DNA of 64,000 nt from Mariniflexile jejuense (GTDB taxonomy: Bacteria; Bacteroidota; Bacteroidia; Flavobacteriales; Flavobacteriaceae). The notes beneath the pieces are model-generated. The model had not been told where the DNA came from, did no database searches, and worked only from the letters and a program-made list of their open reading frames with translations. Both the position numbers and the translations under genes were made by a program. The DNA is taken from assembly GCF_042675665.1 (NCBI RefSeq), contig NZ_JBHTJI010000022.1, forward strand, positions 124,001 to 188,000. The letters are read 5' to 3'. Below, piece after piece: positions 17,507 to 26,046 of the stretch; the first letter of the stretch is position 1, and the number at the start of each line of letters is the position of its first letter.

Positions 17507-18601
17507 TTACACGTTAAACAAGAAATGCATGATATCACCATCCTTTACAACGTAATTTTTACCTTCAACACGCATTTTGCCGGCTTCTTTTACTTTTGCT
17601 TCACTTCCAAAAGCCACATAATCATCGTATGCTATAACTTCTGCTCTAATAAAACCTTTTTCAAAATCGGTATGAATAACGCCTGCAGCTTGTGGTCCTG
17701 TGGCGCCTATATCGATTGTCCAAGCACGTACTTCTTTTACACCTGCAGTAAAATAGGTTTGCTGATTTAATAATTTATATGCGCCTCTAATTAGTTTTGC
17801 AGAACCTGCTTCTTCTAAACCTATATCTTGAAGAAAAAGTTGGCGTTCTTCATAATCATCCAATTCATTAATATCAGCTTCTGTAGCGACTGCTAAAAAT
17901 AATACTTCGGCTTTTTCATCTTTTACAGCTTCTTTTACTAAATCTACATACTTATTTCCAGAAACTGCCGATGCTTCGTCTACATTACAAACATACATCA
18001 CTGGTTTTTCAGTAATAAACTGCGATGGCTTTACAAAATCATTATAATCATCTTCTGTAAATTCTAAAGCACGTACTGAAATTCCTGCTTCTAAAGATGT
18101 CTTTATTTTTAATAAAACAGCTTCTTCTTTTTGCGCGTCTTTATTACCTGTTTTTGCTGCTCGTTTTACTTTTTCTAGTTTTTTATCAACCGTTTCAAGG
18201 TCTTTAAGTTGTAATTCCATATCGATAGTTTCCTTATCTCGAATAGGGTTTACATTACCATCAACATGCACAATATTATCATTATCAAAGCAACGCAATA
18301 CGTGTAAAATAGCATCTGTTTCACGAATGTTTGCTAAAAACTGGTTTCCTAAACCTTCGCCTTTACTTGCTCCTTTTACCAAACCTGCAATATCAACAAT
18401 CTCTACCGTAGCAGGTTGAACACGTACTGGCTTTACCAATTCTTCTAACGTTTCTAAACGTTTATCTGGCACATTTACTACACCTATATTAGGTTCTATG
18501 GTACAAAACGGAAAGTTTGCACTTTGTGCTTTAGCGTTTGATAAACAATTAAATAAAGTCGATTTTCCTACGTTTGGTAATCCTACAATGCCTGCTTTCA
18601 T
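17507..18601 (-). CDS. ychF: Redox-responsive OBG-type ATPase YchF
   Basis: A conserved P-loop NTPase of the Obg family that hydrolyses ATP and associates with ribosomes. The 364-residue length is normal. G1 is GLPNVGKS (7-14), G3 is DIAGLVKGASKGEG, and the ATP-specifying segment reads VMYVCNVDE, in place of the GTPase NKxD motif. The C-terminal TGS domain ends with VVKDGDIMHFLFNV, the near-universal YchF terminus. A Bacteroidota-type -7 box lies 56 bases upstream of the start. Confidence 0.97.
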   Translation of the reverse strand: MKAGIVGLPNVGKSTLFNCLSNAKAQSANFPFCTIEPNIGVVNVPDKRLETLEELVKPVRVQPATVEIVDIAGLVKGASKGEGLGNQFLANIRETDAILHVLRCFDNDNIVHVDGNVNPIRDKETIDMELQLKDLETVDKKLEKVKRAAKTGNKDAQKEEAVLLKIKTSLEAGISVRALEFTEDDYNDFVKPSQFITEKPVMYVCNVDEASAVSGNKYVDLVKEAVKDEKAEVLFLAVATEADINELDDYEERQLFLQDIGLEEAGSAKLIRGAYKLLNQQTYFTAGVKEVRAWTIDIGATGPQAAGVIHTDFEKGFIRAEVIAYDDYVAFGSEAKVKEAGKMRVEGKNYVVKDGDIMHFLFNV

Positions 18602-18656
18602 TTATAATAATATTAAATAATAAATACACTAACCAATACTTTGGTTTTTGCGAGTG

Positions 18657-18664
18657 CAAATATA
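18657..18664 (-). promoter_or_regulatory. Candidate -7 box upstream of ychF
   Basis: On the minus strand the sequence TATATTTG matches the Bacteroidota -7 consensus TAnnTTTG. It is followed by CACTCGCA, the same bases that follow the -7 box of tRNA-His (52611-52618). No clear -33 TTTG is at the right distance. Confidence 0.5.
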
Positions 18665-18831
18665 GACTATAAATACTAGTTTTTTATAATTTTTATAAAC
18701 TCAAAACTTTTAAATTTTTGACATAAAAATTACAGGTTTATTAAAAAATAATCAACATTTTTATTATGTACGCATAGCTTTTGATAAAATATTAACATAT
18801 TTTAGCAGTAACTAATCCAAAAACAATACAT

Positions 18832-21501
18832 ATGAAATTCATTTATTTAACAATGCTACTTTTTTTTAGCATTAATTTATCCCAATCGCAAACAGTGAAA
18901 GGTGTTGTTTCAGATGCTTCTGGAACGCCTATTGCTGGTGCTAACGTGGTTGTAAAAGGAACAACTACTGGTGTTATTTCAGATATTGATGGAAAATACA
19001 CAATAACAGTTAGCCCAACAGGTACGTTAGTTTTTAGTTATGTAGGTTACAATGCAACAACTGTTAGTGTAAAAAATCAAACCATAATTAATGTAACCTT
19101 ACAAGATGGTGTTAGTCTTGATGAAGTAGTTTTAGTTGGTTCTCGTAGCCCAAAAAGAACTGCTGTTGATACAGCTGTTGCTATTGACGTTATTGATGTT
19201 GCCGATGTTACAACCCAAGTTGGTAAAGTTGAAATTAATGAAATGCTGCAATATGCTGCTCCATCGTTCAATGCCAATAAGCAAACTGGTTCTGATGGTG
19301 CCGACCATGTTGACCCTGCATCCTTACGTGGTTTAGGTCCAGACCAAACACTGGTTTTAATTAATGGAAAGCGCAGACACCAATCGTCTTTAATAAATAT
19401 TTTTGGCACAAGAGGTCGTGGTAATACAGGTACCGATTTAAACGCAATTCCTGCTTCATCTATCAAACGCATTGAAATTTTAAGAGATGGTGCTTCAGCG
19501 CAATATGGGTCAGATGCAATTGCTGGTGTAATTAATATTGTTTTAAAAGATAATGTAGACAAACTTACTGGAAGTGTAAGTTATGGTGCATACAGTACAA
19601 ACGCAGATGTAAACACAAGTGATTTTGGTGAATATGGCGCTTGGAATACCGACGGCTATCGTTTAGACACTAAAAAAGATGGTAACGCTATTGGTAAAGA
19701 CCAAAACTTTGATGGTGGTTCTGTAAAAGTAACTGCTAACTACGGTTTTGAAATTGGCGAAGGTGGTTTTGCTAACTTTACTACCGAATATTTAAGCAAA
19801 AACAAAACACTACGTCCGGCATTCGATTTTAGAAAAGGTTTTGGTGAAGCTGCTATTGATGGCTTTAATTTCTTTGGAAATTTAGCTATTCCGGTATCAG
19901 ACAAAACTGAATTTTATGCTTTTGGAGGCAGAAATTACAGAGATACCGATGCGTATGCTTTTACCAGAAATGATGGTGTTCGTGTGGTAGAATCTATTTA
20001 TCCAAACGGTTTCACACCAAGAATTACATCTATAATTGTTGATAATTCACTAGCTGCGGGTATGAGAACTGAAACTGCTTCAGGGTGGAAAATAGATATT
20101 AGTAATACCTTCGGAAAAAATGATTTTCATTATTTCATTAAAGGAACATTAAACGCCTCTTTAGAAGACACATCGCCAACCGATTTTGATGCTGGCGGAC
20201 ATAGTTTAAGTCAAAACACCATAAATTTCGATTTTTCTAAATATTATGATGATGTTTTAAATGGTATGAACTTAGCATTTGGTGCAGAATATAGAACCGA
20301 ACAATTTATTATTTATTCAGGTGAAGAAGGCTCGTATGGAACATATACTGAAAATGGCATTCTTATCACCGATCCTGAAAACCAAACACAAGCTGAAGAC
20401 GATTTAGGTAATCCACGTCCTGGTGGTTCTCAAGGGTTTCCAGATTACAGTCCTGCAAATGAAGTAAACAGAAGCAGAAGCAACTTGTCGCTTTATGCTG
20501 ATGCCGAGTTTGATTTAACAGAAACATTCCTATTAAGTTCTGCTGTACGTTTTGAAAATTTTAGCGATTTTGGAAGTACCTTAAATGGAAAGTTAGCAGC
20601 ACGTTTAAAAGCATCCGATAATTTTAATATTCGTGGATCGTTAAGCACTGGTTTTAGAGCGCCTTCGTTAGCTCAAATATATTATAATTTAAAATTTACA
20701 AACTTTGTTGGTGGGCAAGCCTTAGAATCGCTTTTGTCTCCTAACAACAGTCCTGTAACAGCTTCTTTTGGTATTGGACCGTTAAAAGAAGAAAAAGCAT
20801 TTAATGCTGCTCTTGGTTTTACAAGTTCGTTTGGCGATTTTACAGCTACCGTTGATGGGTATTTCATAAAAGTGAAAGATAGAATTGTACTAACTGGAAA
20901 TTTTGATGCGCCTCAAATTGAAAATGTGGAAGCTGCTCAATTTTTTGCTAATGGTGCCGACACAAAAACTACAGGTCTAGATATTATTTTAGCTTATAAA
21001 ACGCAACTAGCTGATGATAGTTCTATTGGTGCTACCTTTTTAGGAAACTTTAATGATATGAAAATAGATAAAGTAAAAAATGGTGCTTTAGATGAACAAA
21101 CCTTTTTTGGTGAACGCGATAAAGCTTTTTTACTAACATCTGCTCCTAAAAGCAAAATGAGTTTAAATTTAAACTATAACAAAAACTGGTTTGATGCCGC
21201 TTTAACATTTACCAGATTTAGCGAAGTAGCCTTGTTAGATTATCAAATGTATGAAGACACTGCAGATTATGGCACTTTTGCACAACAAATTGCTGCTGCA
21301 ACGGATACTTATGGTTCTAAAATAGTAACCGACTTAAATTTAGGTTTTAAATTAAGTGAAAGTTTAAAACTTAATGTTGGTAGTAATAACCTTTTTAATA
21401 TTTACCCAGACCAACAAGATGATTGGACTGAAGCAGGTGGTTATTGGGATTCTGTACAAATGGGCTTTAGTGGCGCTTATTACTACGCTAAACTTAGTTA
21501 G
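18832..21501 (+). CDS. TonB-dependent outer-membrane receptor (3' end altered by duplication)
   Basis: An 889-residue receptor. Signal peptide at 1-20, CarboxypepD_reg-like domain at about 22-95 (GTPIAGANVVVKGTTTG), and a plug domain from about 105 to 240 with SLRGLGPDQTLVLINGKRRH and SIKRIEILRDGASAQYGSDA. A 22-strand barrel follows. Family receptors import chelated metals or sugars; the substrate here is unknown. The gene ends with AYYYAKLS and a stop at 21499-21501. Because a 263-bp segment is repeated exactly, the apparent original ending AKLNYQF, with the C-terminal Phe used in barrel assembly, now lies downstream. The barrel is thus missing only its last four residues. An independent assembly check matters here. 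Confidence 0.9.
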   Translation: MKFIYLTMLLFFSINLSQSQTVKGVVSDASGTPIAGANVVVKGTTTGVISDIDGKYTITVSPTGTLVFSYVGYNATTVSVKNQTIINVTLQDGVSLDEVVLVGSRSPKRTAVDTAVAIDVIDVADVTTQVGKVEINEMLQYAAPSFNANKQTGSDGADHVDPASLRGLGPDQTLVLINGKRRHQSSLINIFGTRGRGNTGTDLNAIPASSIKRIEILRDGASAQYGSDAIAGVINIVLKDNVDKLTGSVSYGAYSTNADVNTSDFGEYGAWNTDGYRLDTKKDGNAIGKDQNFDGGSVKVTANYGFEIGEGGFANFTTEYLSKNKTLRPAFDFRKGFGEAAIDGFNFFGNLAIPVSDKTEFYAFGGRNYRDTDAYAFTRNDGVRVVESIYPNGFTPRITSIIVDNSLAAGMRTETASGWKIDISNTFGKNDFHYFIKGTLNASLEDTSPTDFDAGGHSLSQNTINFDFSKYYDDVLNGMNLAFGAEYRTEQFIIYSGEEGSYGTYTENGILITDPENQTQAEDDLGNPRPGGSQGFPDYSPANEVNRSRSNLSLYADAEFDLTETFLLSSAVRFENFSDFGSTLNGKLAARLKASDNFNIRGSLSTGFRAPSLAQIYYNLKFTNFVGGQALESLLSPNNSPVTASFGIGPLKEEKAFNAALGFTSSFGDFTATVDGYFIKVKDRIVLTGNFDAPQIENVEAAQFFANGADTKTTGLDIILAYKTQLADDSSIGATFLGNFNDMKIDKVKNGALDEQTFFGERDKAFLLTSAPKSKMSLNLNYNKNWFDAALTFTRFSEVALLDYQMYEDTADYGTFAQQIAAATDTYGSKIVTDLNLGFKLSESLKLNVGSNNLFNIYPDQQDDWTEAGGYWDSVQMGFSGAYYYAKLS

Positions 21502-21759
21502 ATTATCAAATGTATGAAGACACTGCAGATTATGGCACTTTTGCACAACAAATTGCTGCTGCAACGGATACTTATGGTTCTAAAATAGTAACCGACTTAA
21601 ATTTAGGTTTTAAATTAAGTGAAAGTTTAAAACTTAATGTTGGTAGTAATAACCTTTTTAATATTTACCCAGACCAACAAGATGATTGGACTGAAGCAGG
21701 TGGTTATTGGGATTCTGTACAAATGGGCTTTAGTGGCGCTTATTACTACGCTAAACTTA
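21234..21759 (+). repeat. Exact 263-bp tandem duplication at the 3' end of the TonB receptor gene
   Basis: Bases 21234-21496 and 21497-21759 are identical over 263 positions. The flanking bases do not match the unit ends (T before copy 1, A after copy 2), so no microhomology is visible at the junction. The unit is not a multiple of three, so it puts the second copy in a different frame relative to the first copy. A recent duplication or an assembly artefact are both possible. Confidence 0.95.
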
Positions 21760-21773
21760 ATTACCAATTCTAA
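21497..21773 (+). pseudogene. Orphan C-terminal fragment of the TonB receptor
   Basis: The second copy of the duplicated segment leaves the original end of the gene as a separate frame of about 87 codons (from the ATG-type codon near 21513), finishing GAYYYAKLNYQF. It has no signal peptide and no promoter, so it is unlikely to make a useful product. It preserves the probable original C-terminus, including the terminal Phe. Confidence 0.75.
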
Positions 21774-21791
21774 TTTGTAAATAATATTTAA

Positions 21792-21830
21792 AAAAAAGCC
21801 TTGTAATTAACGTATTTACAAGGCTTTTTT
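21792..21830. terminator. Rho-independent terminator after the TonB receptor
   Basis: A perfect 15-bp stem AAAAAAGCCTTGTAA / TTACAAGGCTTTTTT with a 9-base loop, followed by a T tract on the plus strand and preceded by an A tract, so it may act in both directions. Confidence 0.85.
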
Positions 21831-22132
21831 AGTTGATAGTAGTGTGGTTATTATTCATCATAAGTTTTCAAATTATTTTTCTTTTGCTTCTATACACAAA
21901 TTATAAGCTATGGGCGTGCTATCAGCAAATTAGTATTTAAGGTATTTAAACAGGTTCAAGCAAATATACTAGTTTGGCGCGTGCTAGTACATAACCCCAT
22001 AGTTACGCCGTAGCAAAGGCGTAGATAAGGTTACCTAATGTTAAAATTACTAAAACGCCAAAAATGTACAGATTTTACAAATATTCCAAAAAGCAATAAA
22101 AATTACAGTATTGCCACCGTACATTTAAAGCA
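21831..22132. other. Non-coding stretch with short inverted repeats
   Basis: About 300 bases without a supportable gene. It holds a 7-bp inverted pair CTATGGG (21908-21914) / CCCATAG (21996-22002) and a hairpin TACGCC (22004-22009) / GGCGTA (22018-22023) in a patch richer in GC than its surroundings. It may be the remnant of a small repetitive element. I see no RNA gene of a known class. Confidence 0.4.
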
Positions 22133-22162
22133 TAAAAAAATCCCAAGCAAACACTCAGGATT
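22133..22162 (-). terminator. Terminator downstream of the ferredoxin gene
   Basis: Read on the minus strand, AATCCTGAG pairs with CTTGGGATT (22139-22162, two G-T pairs) over a 6-base loop and is followed by a run of seven T. Confidence 0.65.
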
Positions 22163-22205
22163 CATTAGTAATTGTTATTTGTCAATTATCAACTGTAATT
22201 GATTA

Positions 22206-22556
22206 TTATTCTGGGTGCATAAAACGTTGTTTAGCCAATAATGCTTCTTCAGTTTCAACATGGTCATCATCTGGCACACAACAATCTACAGGACAAACGG
22301 CAGCACATTGTGGTTCATCATGGAAACCTTTACATTCGGTACATTTATCTGGTACAATATAGTAGTATTCATCACTTACAGGTTCTTGTGCTTCATCGGC
22401 ATCAACCTCAGTTCCGTTTGTTAAAACAACAGTACCTGTTAAACTAGTACCATCTTTATAGCGCCAATCATCTGCACCTTCATATATTGCTGTATTTGGG
22501 CACTCGGGTTCGCAAGCACCACAATTTATACATTCGTCTGTTATAATAATTGCCAT
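22206..22556 (-). CDS. 4Fe-4S dicluster ferredoxin
   Basis: A 116-residue small electron-transfer protein. The first cluster motif is CINCGACEPECPN and the second is CTECKGFHDEPQCAAVCPVDC, giving two ferredoxin cubanes; the second has a longer spacing than the classical CxxCxxC, as in the YfhL-like group. The start is the ATG at 22556 (MAIIITDECINCG); the frame is open further upstream but has no family counterpart. It is divergent from the acyl-CoA reductase gene and has a near-consensus promoter. Partner enzymes are not evident from context. Confidence 0.93.
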   Translation of the reverse strand: MAIIITDECINCGACEPECPNTAIYEGADDWRYKDGTSLTGTVVLTNGTEVDADEAQEPVSDEYYYIVPDKCTECKGFHDEPQCAAVCPVDCCVPDDDHVETEEALLAKQRFMHPE

Positions 22557-22579
22557 AGCGTTTTTTCTTTTTAACTTTG
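22550..22579 (+). promoter_or_regulatory. Candidate promoter for acyl-CoA reductase and serC
   Basis: TTG at 22550-22552, a 19-base spacer and TAACTTTG at 22572-22579 match the Bacteroidota -33/-7 pattern on the plus strand, about 44 bases before the acyl-CoA reductase start. It lies back to back with the ferredoxin promoter. Confidence 0.5.
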
Positions 22580-22584
22580 TCGGG

Positions 22585-22616
22585 CAAAAATAACGCCAAA
22601 ACAATTCAAAACCAAA
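22585..22616 (-). promoter_or_regulatory. Promoter for the ferredoxin gene
   Basis: On the minus strand, TTTG (22613-22616), a 20-base spacer and TATTTTTG (22585-22592) match the Bacteroidota consensus. Its -7 box is about 30 bases upstream of the ferredoxin ATG. Confidence 0.65.
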
Positions 22617-22622
22617 TTAAGC

Positions 22623-23681
22623 ATGCATTTAGACCAAAGAATTAACGCATTTGTGAAATTAGGAGATTTTTTAAGTCAATTTTCTAATGAAGTTATTCAA
22701 AAAAAGGATAATATTGAACACAATGAGTTATTTTTTGATGGTTTTAAGCATCAAATAAAATTAGCTGAAGAACATAATGGCTGGTTTACATTAGAAAACA
22801 TTAAGTTCGCAATTTCAGGTTGGGTTAATGCATTAACCGAAGCTAACCTAAGCAAATGGCTTAAACCCTATAATTTACAAATCAATCAACCTAAAAAAGT
22901 AGCTATTATTATGGCGGGAAATATTCCGTTGGTTGGTTTTCACGATTTTTTATCGGTGTTAATTACAGGACACAAAGTATTAGTTAAGCAATCATCAAAC
23001 GACCAGCAACTACTACCCTATTTAGCTAAGTATTTAGAATATATTGAACCCGAGTTTAAAGGAAAAATAACCTTTACTAATGAAAAATTAGAAAATTTTG
23101 ATGCCGTTATAGCCACTGGAAGCAATAATACGGCACGCTATTTTGAATATTATTTTAAAGGAAAACCTTCAATTATAAGAAATAATAGAAACTCGGTAGC
23201 CGTTTTAACAGGTACAGAAACTGAAACAGATTTTAAAAACCTTTCGGAAGATATTTTTAGATATTACGGTTTGGGTTGTAGAAACGTATCAAAATTATTT
23301 GTACCTAAAAATTACAATTTTGATGCCTTTTTTAATGGCATGTACCACTGGCATCCCATTATTGATAAAGCCAAATACGCCAACAACTATGATTATAATA
23401 AAGCTGTTTATTTAATGAGCGAATTTGATATGCTTGAAAATGGTTTTTTAATGATTAAAGAAGACCAAAGTTATGCTTCGCCTATTGCCACCGTTTTTTA
23501 TGAATATTATGATGATGCTGAGCAACTTCAGCAAAAATTAGAAGCTGATAAAAACCAAATTCAATGCATAGTTTCTAAAGGATTTACAAAAAACGAAATT
23601 GCATTTGGAGCTACACAAAAACCATATCTTTGGGATTATGCGGATAGTGTCGATTCTGTTGAATTTTTGTTAGCAATTTGA
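22623..23681 (+). CDS. Acyl-CoA reductase, LuxC-like
   Basis: A 352-residue protein of the aldehyde-dehydrogenase superfamily, LuxC branch, which reduces fatty-acyl thioesters to aldehydes with NADPH. The nucleotide-binding region shows VAIIMAGNIPLVGFHDF (about 93-109) and AVIATGSNNTARYFEYYF. The catalytic cysteine is Cys219 in YYGLGCRNVSKLF. No luciferase genes are nearby, so it probably has a role in lipid or aldehyde metabolism. This gene next to ferredoxin and serC is a recurrent flavobacterial arrangement. serC follows after 76 bases. Confidence 0.85.
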   Translation: MHLDQRINAFVKLGDFLSQFSNEVIQKKDNIEHNELFFDGFKHQIKLAEEHNGWFTLENIKFAISGWVNALTEANLSKWLKPYNLQINQPKKVAIIMAGNIPLVGFHDFLSVLITGHKVLVKQSSNDQQLLPYLAKYLEYIEPEFKGKITFTNEKLENFDAVIATGSNNTARYFEYYFKGKPSIIRNNRNSVAVLTGTETETDFKNLSEDIFRYYGLGCRNVSKLFVPKNYNFDAFFNGMYHWHPIIDKAKYANNYDYNKAVYLMSEFDMLENGFLMIKEDQSYASPIATVFYEYYDDAEQLQQKLEADKNQIQCIVSKGFTKNEIAFGATQKPYLWDYADSVDSVEFLLAI

Positions 23682-23757
23682 CGAAAAAATTATTGAATTT
23701 TTAGCAGTATTTTTCTAATTAATTAGCAACTTTGCATCTTTAAATTCTACAACACAA

Positions 23758-24822
23758 ATGAAGAAACACAACTTTAGTGCAGGACCTAGTATATTACCAC
23801 AAGAAGTAATCCTTAAATCCTCTCAAGCAGTCCTTGATTTTAACAACGAAGGACTATCTATTTTAGAAATATCTCATAGAAGTAAAGGTTTTATTGATGT
23901 CATGGAGCAAGCCAGAGCATTAGTTTTAGAACTTATGGGATTAGAAGGCAAAGGTTACAAAGCATTATTTTTACAAGGTGGTGCAAGTACACAATTTTTA
24001 ATGGTTGCCATGAATCTTTTAGAAAAAAGAGCTGGCTATTTAAATACAGGTGCTTGGAGTGCAAAAGCTATAAAAGAAGCTAAAAAATTAGACGATATTT
24101 ACGAAGTAGCATCTTCTAAAGAAGCAAACTTTAACTATATTCCAAAAGTGTATGATATCCCTGAAGATTATGATTATTTTCACTGTACATCCAACAATAC
24201 CATTTTTGGAACACAAATGAAATCATTCCCTAATTCGCCAATTCCTATGGTTTGCGATATGAGTAGTGATATTTTTTCTCGCGAGTTAGATTTTTCACAA
24301 TTTAGCTTAATATACGCTGGTGCTCAAAAAAATATGGGACCTGCAGGAACTACGCTTGTTGTTATTAAAGAAGATATTTTAGGAAAAGTATCTCGCAACA
24401 TTCCTTCAATTATGGATTATAAAATTCATATTGAAAATGGCAGTATGTACAATACACCTCCAGTATTTTCAGTTTACACATCTATGCTAACATTAGAGTG
24501 GATTAAAAGTTTAGGCGGCATCAAAGCTGTTGAAGCTCTTAATGAGAAAAAAGCACAAGTAATGTATTCTGAAATTGATTTAAACCCATTATTCAAAGGT
24601 TTTGCAGCAAAAGAAGACCGTTCGTTAATGAATGCTACGTTTACTTTAGAAAATGAAAATTTAAAAGAAACGTTTGAAACCATGCTTAAAGAAGCTGGTA
24701 TTAGTGGCGTAAACGGACACAGAAGTGTTGGTGGTTATAGAGCTTCTATGTACAACGCATTACCTATTGAAAGTGTAAAAGCACTTGTAGAAGTAATGAG
24801 CGAATTAGAAAGTAAGGCATAA
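23758..24822 (+). CDS. serC: Phosphoserine aminotransferase
   Basis: Transaminates 3-phosphohydroxypyruvate to phosphoserine in serine synthesis, and the equivalent step in pyridoxal phosphate synthesis. The 354 residues begin with the typical KKHNFSAGPSILPQEV. The PLP lysine is Lys191 in IYAGAQKNMGPAG, and phosphate-binding GGASTQFLM is at 74-82. The C-terminus GVNGHRSVGGYRASMYNA carries the substrate-phosphate-binding His/Arg motif. serA follows on the same strand after 160 bases containing two kinds of repeat. Confidence 0.97.
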   Translation: MKKHNFSAGPSILPQEVILKSSQAVLDFNNEGLSILEISHRSKGFIDVMEQARALVLELMGLEGKGYKALFLQGGASTQFLMVAMNLLEKRAGYLNTGAWSAKAIKEAKKLDDIYEVASSKEANFNYIPKVYDIPEDYDYFHCTSNNTIFGTQMKSFPNSPIPMVCDMSSDIFSRELDFSQFSLIYAGAQKNMGPAGTTLVVIKEDILGKVSRNIPSIMDYKIHIENGSMYNTPPVFSVYTSMLTLEWIKSLGGIKAVEALNEKKAQVMYSEIDLNPLFKGFAAKEDRSLMNATFTLENENLKETFETMLKEAGISGVNGHRSVGGYRASMYNALPIESVKALVEVMSELESKA

Positions 24823-24830
24823 AACGAAAC

Positions 24831-24895
24831 GTCATTCCGAACAAAGTGAAGGAATCTCTTCAAAAGATTGCCGCGTCCTACGTCCTCGCAATGAC
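24831..24895. repeat. REP-like palindrome between serC and serA
   Basis: A 65-base GC-richer segment bounded by GTCATTCCGA and TCGCAATGAC, near-complementary ends of a kind found dispersed in many Bacteroidota genomes. It could fold as one imperfect hairpin in the serC-serA transcript and stabilise or attenuate it. Only one copy is in the window. Confidence 0.55.
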
Positions 24896-24944
24896 CAAAA
24901 AAAATAAAAAATTAATTACAAGTTAAATTATTAATGGTTCACAG

Positions 24945-24976
24945 AACTTTTAACTTTTAACTTTTAACTTTTAACT
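24945..24976 (+). repeat. Heptanucleotide tandem repeat upstream of serA
   Basis: Four exact copies of AACTTTT plus a partial fifth (AACT), ending 6 bases before the serA ATG. It occupies the place of the 5' leader and ribosome entry region, so copy-number changes by slippage would move promoter elements relative to the start codon. Confidence 0.85.
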
Positions 24977-24982
24977 AAAAAA

Positions 24983-25933
24983 ATGAAAGTATTAGCAAAC
25001 GACGGTATTTCTCAAACTGGAAAAGAAGCACTTGAACAAGGCGGTTTTGAGGTAATTACCACAACAGTTGCACAAGAGCAATTGGCAAATTACATTAACG
25101 AAAAACAAATTGATGTTCTATTAGTACGTAGTGCTACAACAGTACGTAAAGATTTAATTGATGCCTGCCCAAGTATTAAAATTGTAGGTCGTGGTGGTGT
25201 TGGTATGGATAATATTGATGTTGATTATGTGAAAAGCAAAGGCGTTCATGTAATTAATACACCTGCATCTTCATCACATTCTGTTGCCGAATTAGTGTTT
25301 GGTCACTTTTACGGATTAGCACGTTTTTTACATAACTCAAACAGAGATATGCCATTAGAAGGTGATGCTAACTTCGGAAAACTTAAAAAAGCCTACGCTA
25401 AAGGTGTTGAGCTTAAAGGAAAAACTTTAGGTGTTTTAGGTTTTGGACGTATAGGACAAGCCACTGCAAAAGTAGCTTTAGGTGCTGGTATGAAAGTTAT
25501 TGCTTTCGACCCATTTATGGAAAAAGCGAATTTAGAATTAGAATTTTTTGATGGTCAAAAAGTGAATTTTGAAATTAAAACCATTTCTAAAGAAGACGTT
25601 TTAAAACAAGCCGATTTTATTACATTACACGTTCCTGCACAAAAAGAATATGTTATTGGTGCTCCAGAATTTGAAATGATGAAAAAAGGCGTATTTATTG
25701 CAAATGCAGCGCGTGGTGGTGTAGTTGATGAAGCAGCTTTAGTTACTGCTATTGAAAGCGGAAAAGTAGCTGGTGCAGCTTTAGACGTTTTTGAAAATGA
25801 ACCAAAACCAGAAATTCAATTATTAATGAACTCAGGCTTATCGTTAACACCTCATACTGGTGCTGCAACTAACGAAGCCCAAGATAGAATTGGTACTGAA
25901 TTAGCTGAACAAATAATAAGTATTTTAAAATAG
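24983..25933 (+). CDS. serA: D-3-phosphoglycerate dehydrogenase-type 2-hydroxyacid dehydrogenase
   Basis: A 316-residue NAD-dependent D-2-hydroxyacid dehydrogenase; next to serC its job is presumably the first step of serine synthesis from 3-phosphoglycerate. The nucleotide-binding motif is GFGRIG (153-158). The catalytic triad is Arg244 (NAARGGVVDE), Glu273 (FENEP) and His291 (LTPHTGAAT). There is no C-terminal ACT regulatory domain, so serine feedback of the classical kind is not expected. Starts at ATG 24983 directly after a heptamer repeat; a terminator follows. Confidence 0.93.
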   Translation: MKVLANDGISQTGKEALEQGGFEVITTTVAQEQLANYINEKQIDVLLVRSATTVRKDLIDACPSIKIVGRGGVGMDNIDVDYVKSKGVHVINTPASSSHSVAELVFGHFYGLARFLHNSNRDMPLEGDANFGKLKKAYAKGVELKGKTLGVLGFGRIGQATAKVALGAGMKVIAFDPFMEKANLELEFFDGQKVNFEIKTISKEDVLKQADFITLHVPAQKEYVIGAPEFEMMKKGVFIANAARGGVVDEAALVTAIESGKVAGAALDVFENEPKPEIQLLMNSGLSLTPHTGAATNEAQDRIGTELAEQIISILK

Positions 25934-25970
25934 GAAACAATAAAAAATTGTGACCTAATTGATTTAATAG

Positions 25971-26000
25971 AGTCCTAACTTATAGTTGGGACTTTTTTTG
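25971..26000 (+). terminator. Terminator after serA
   Basis: AGTCCTAAC (25971-25979) pairs with GTTGGGACT (25985-25993), one T-G pair, over a 5-base loop, followed by seven T. Confidence 0.75.
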
Positions 26001-26046
26001 TACCTTCATCTTTTATAATTATAATCATTAAATCATAAATAATACT

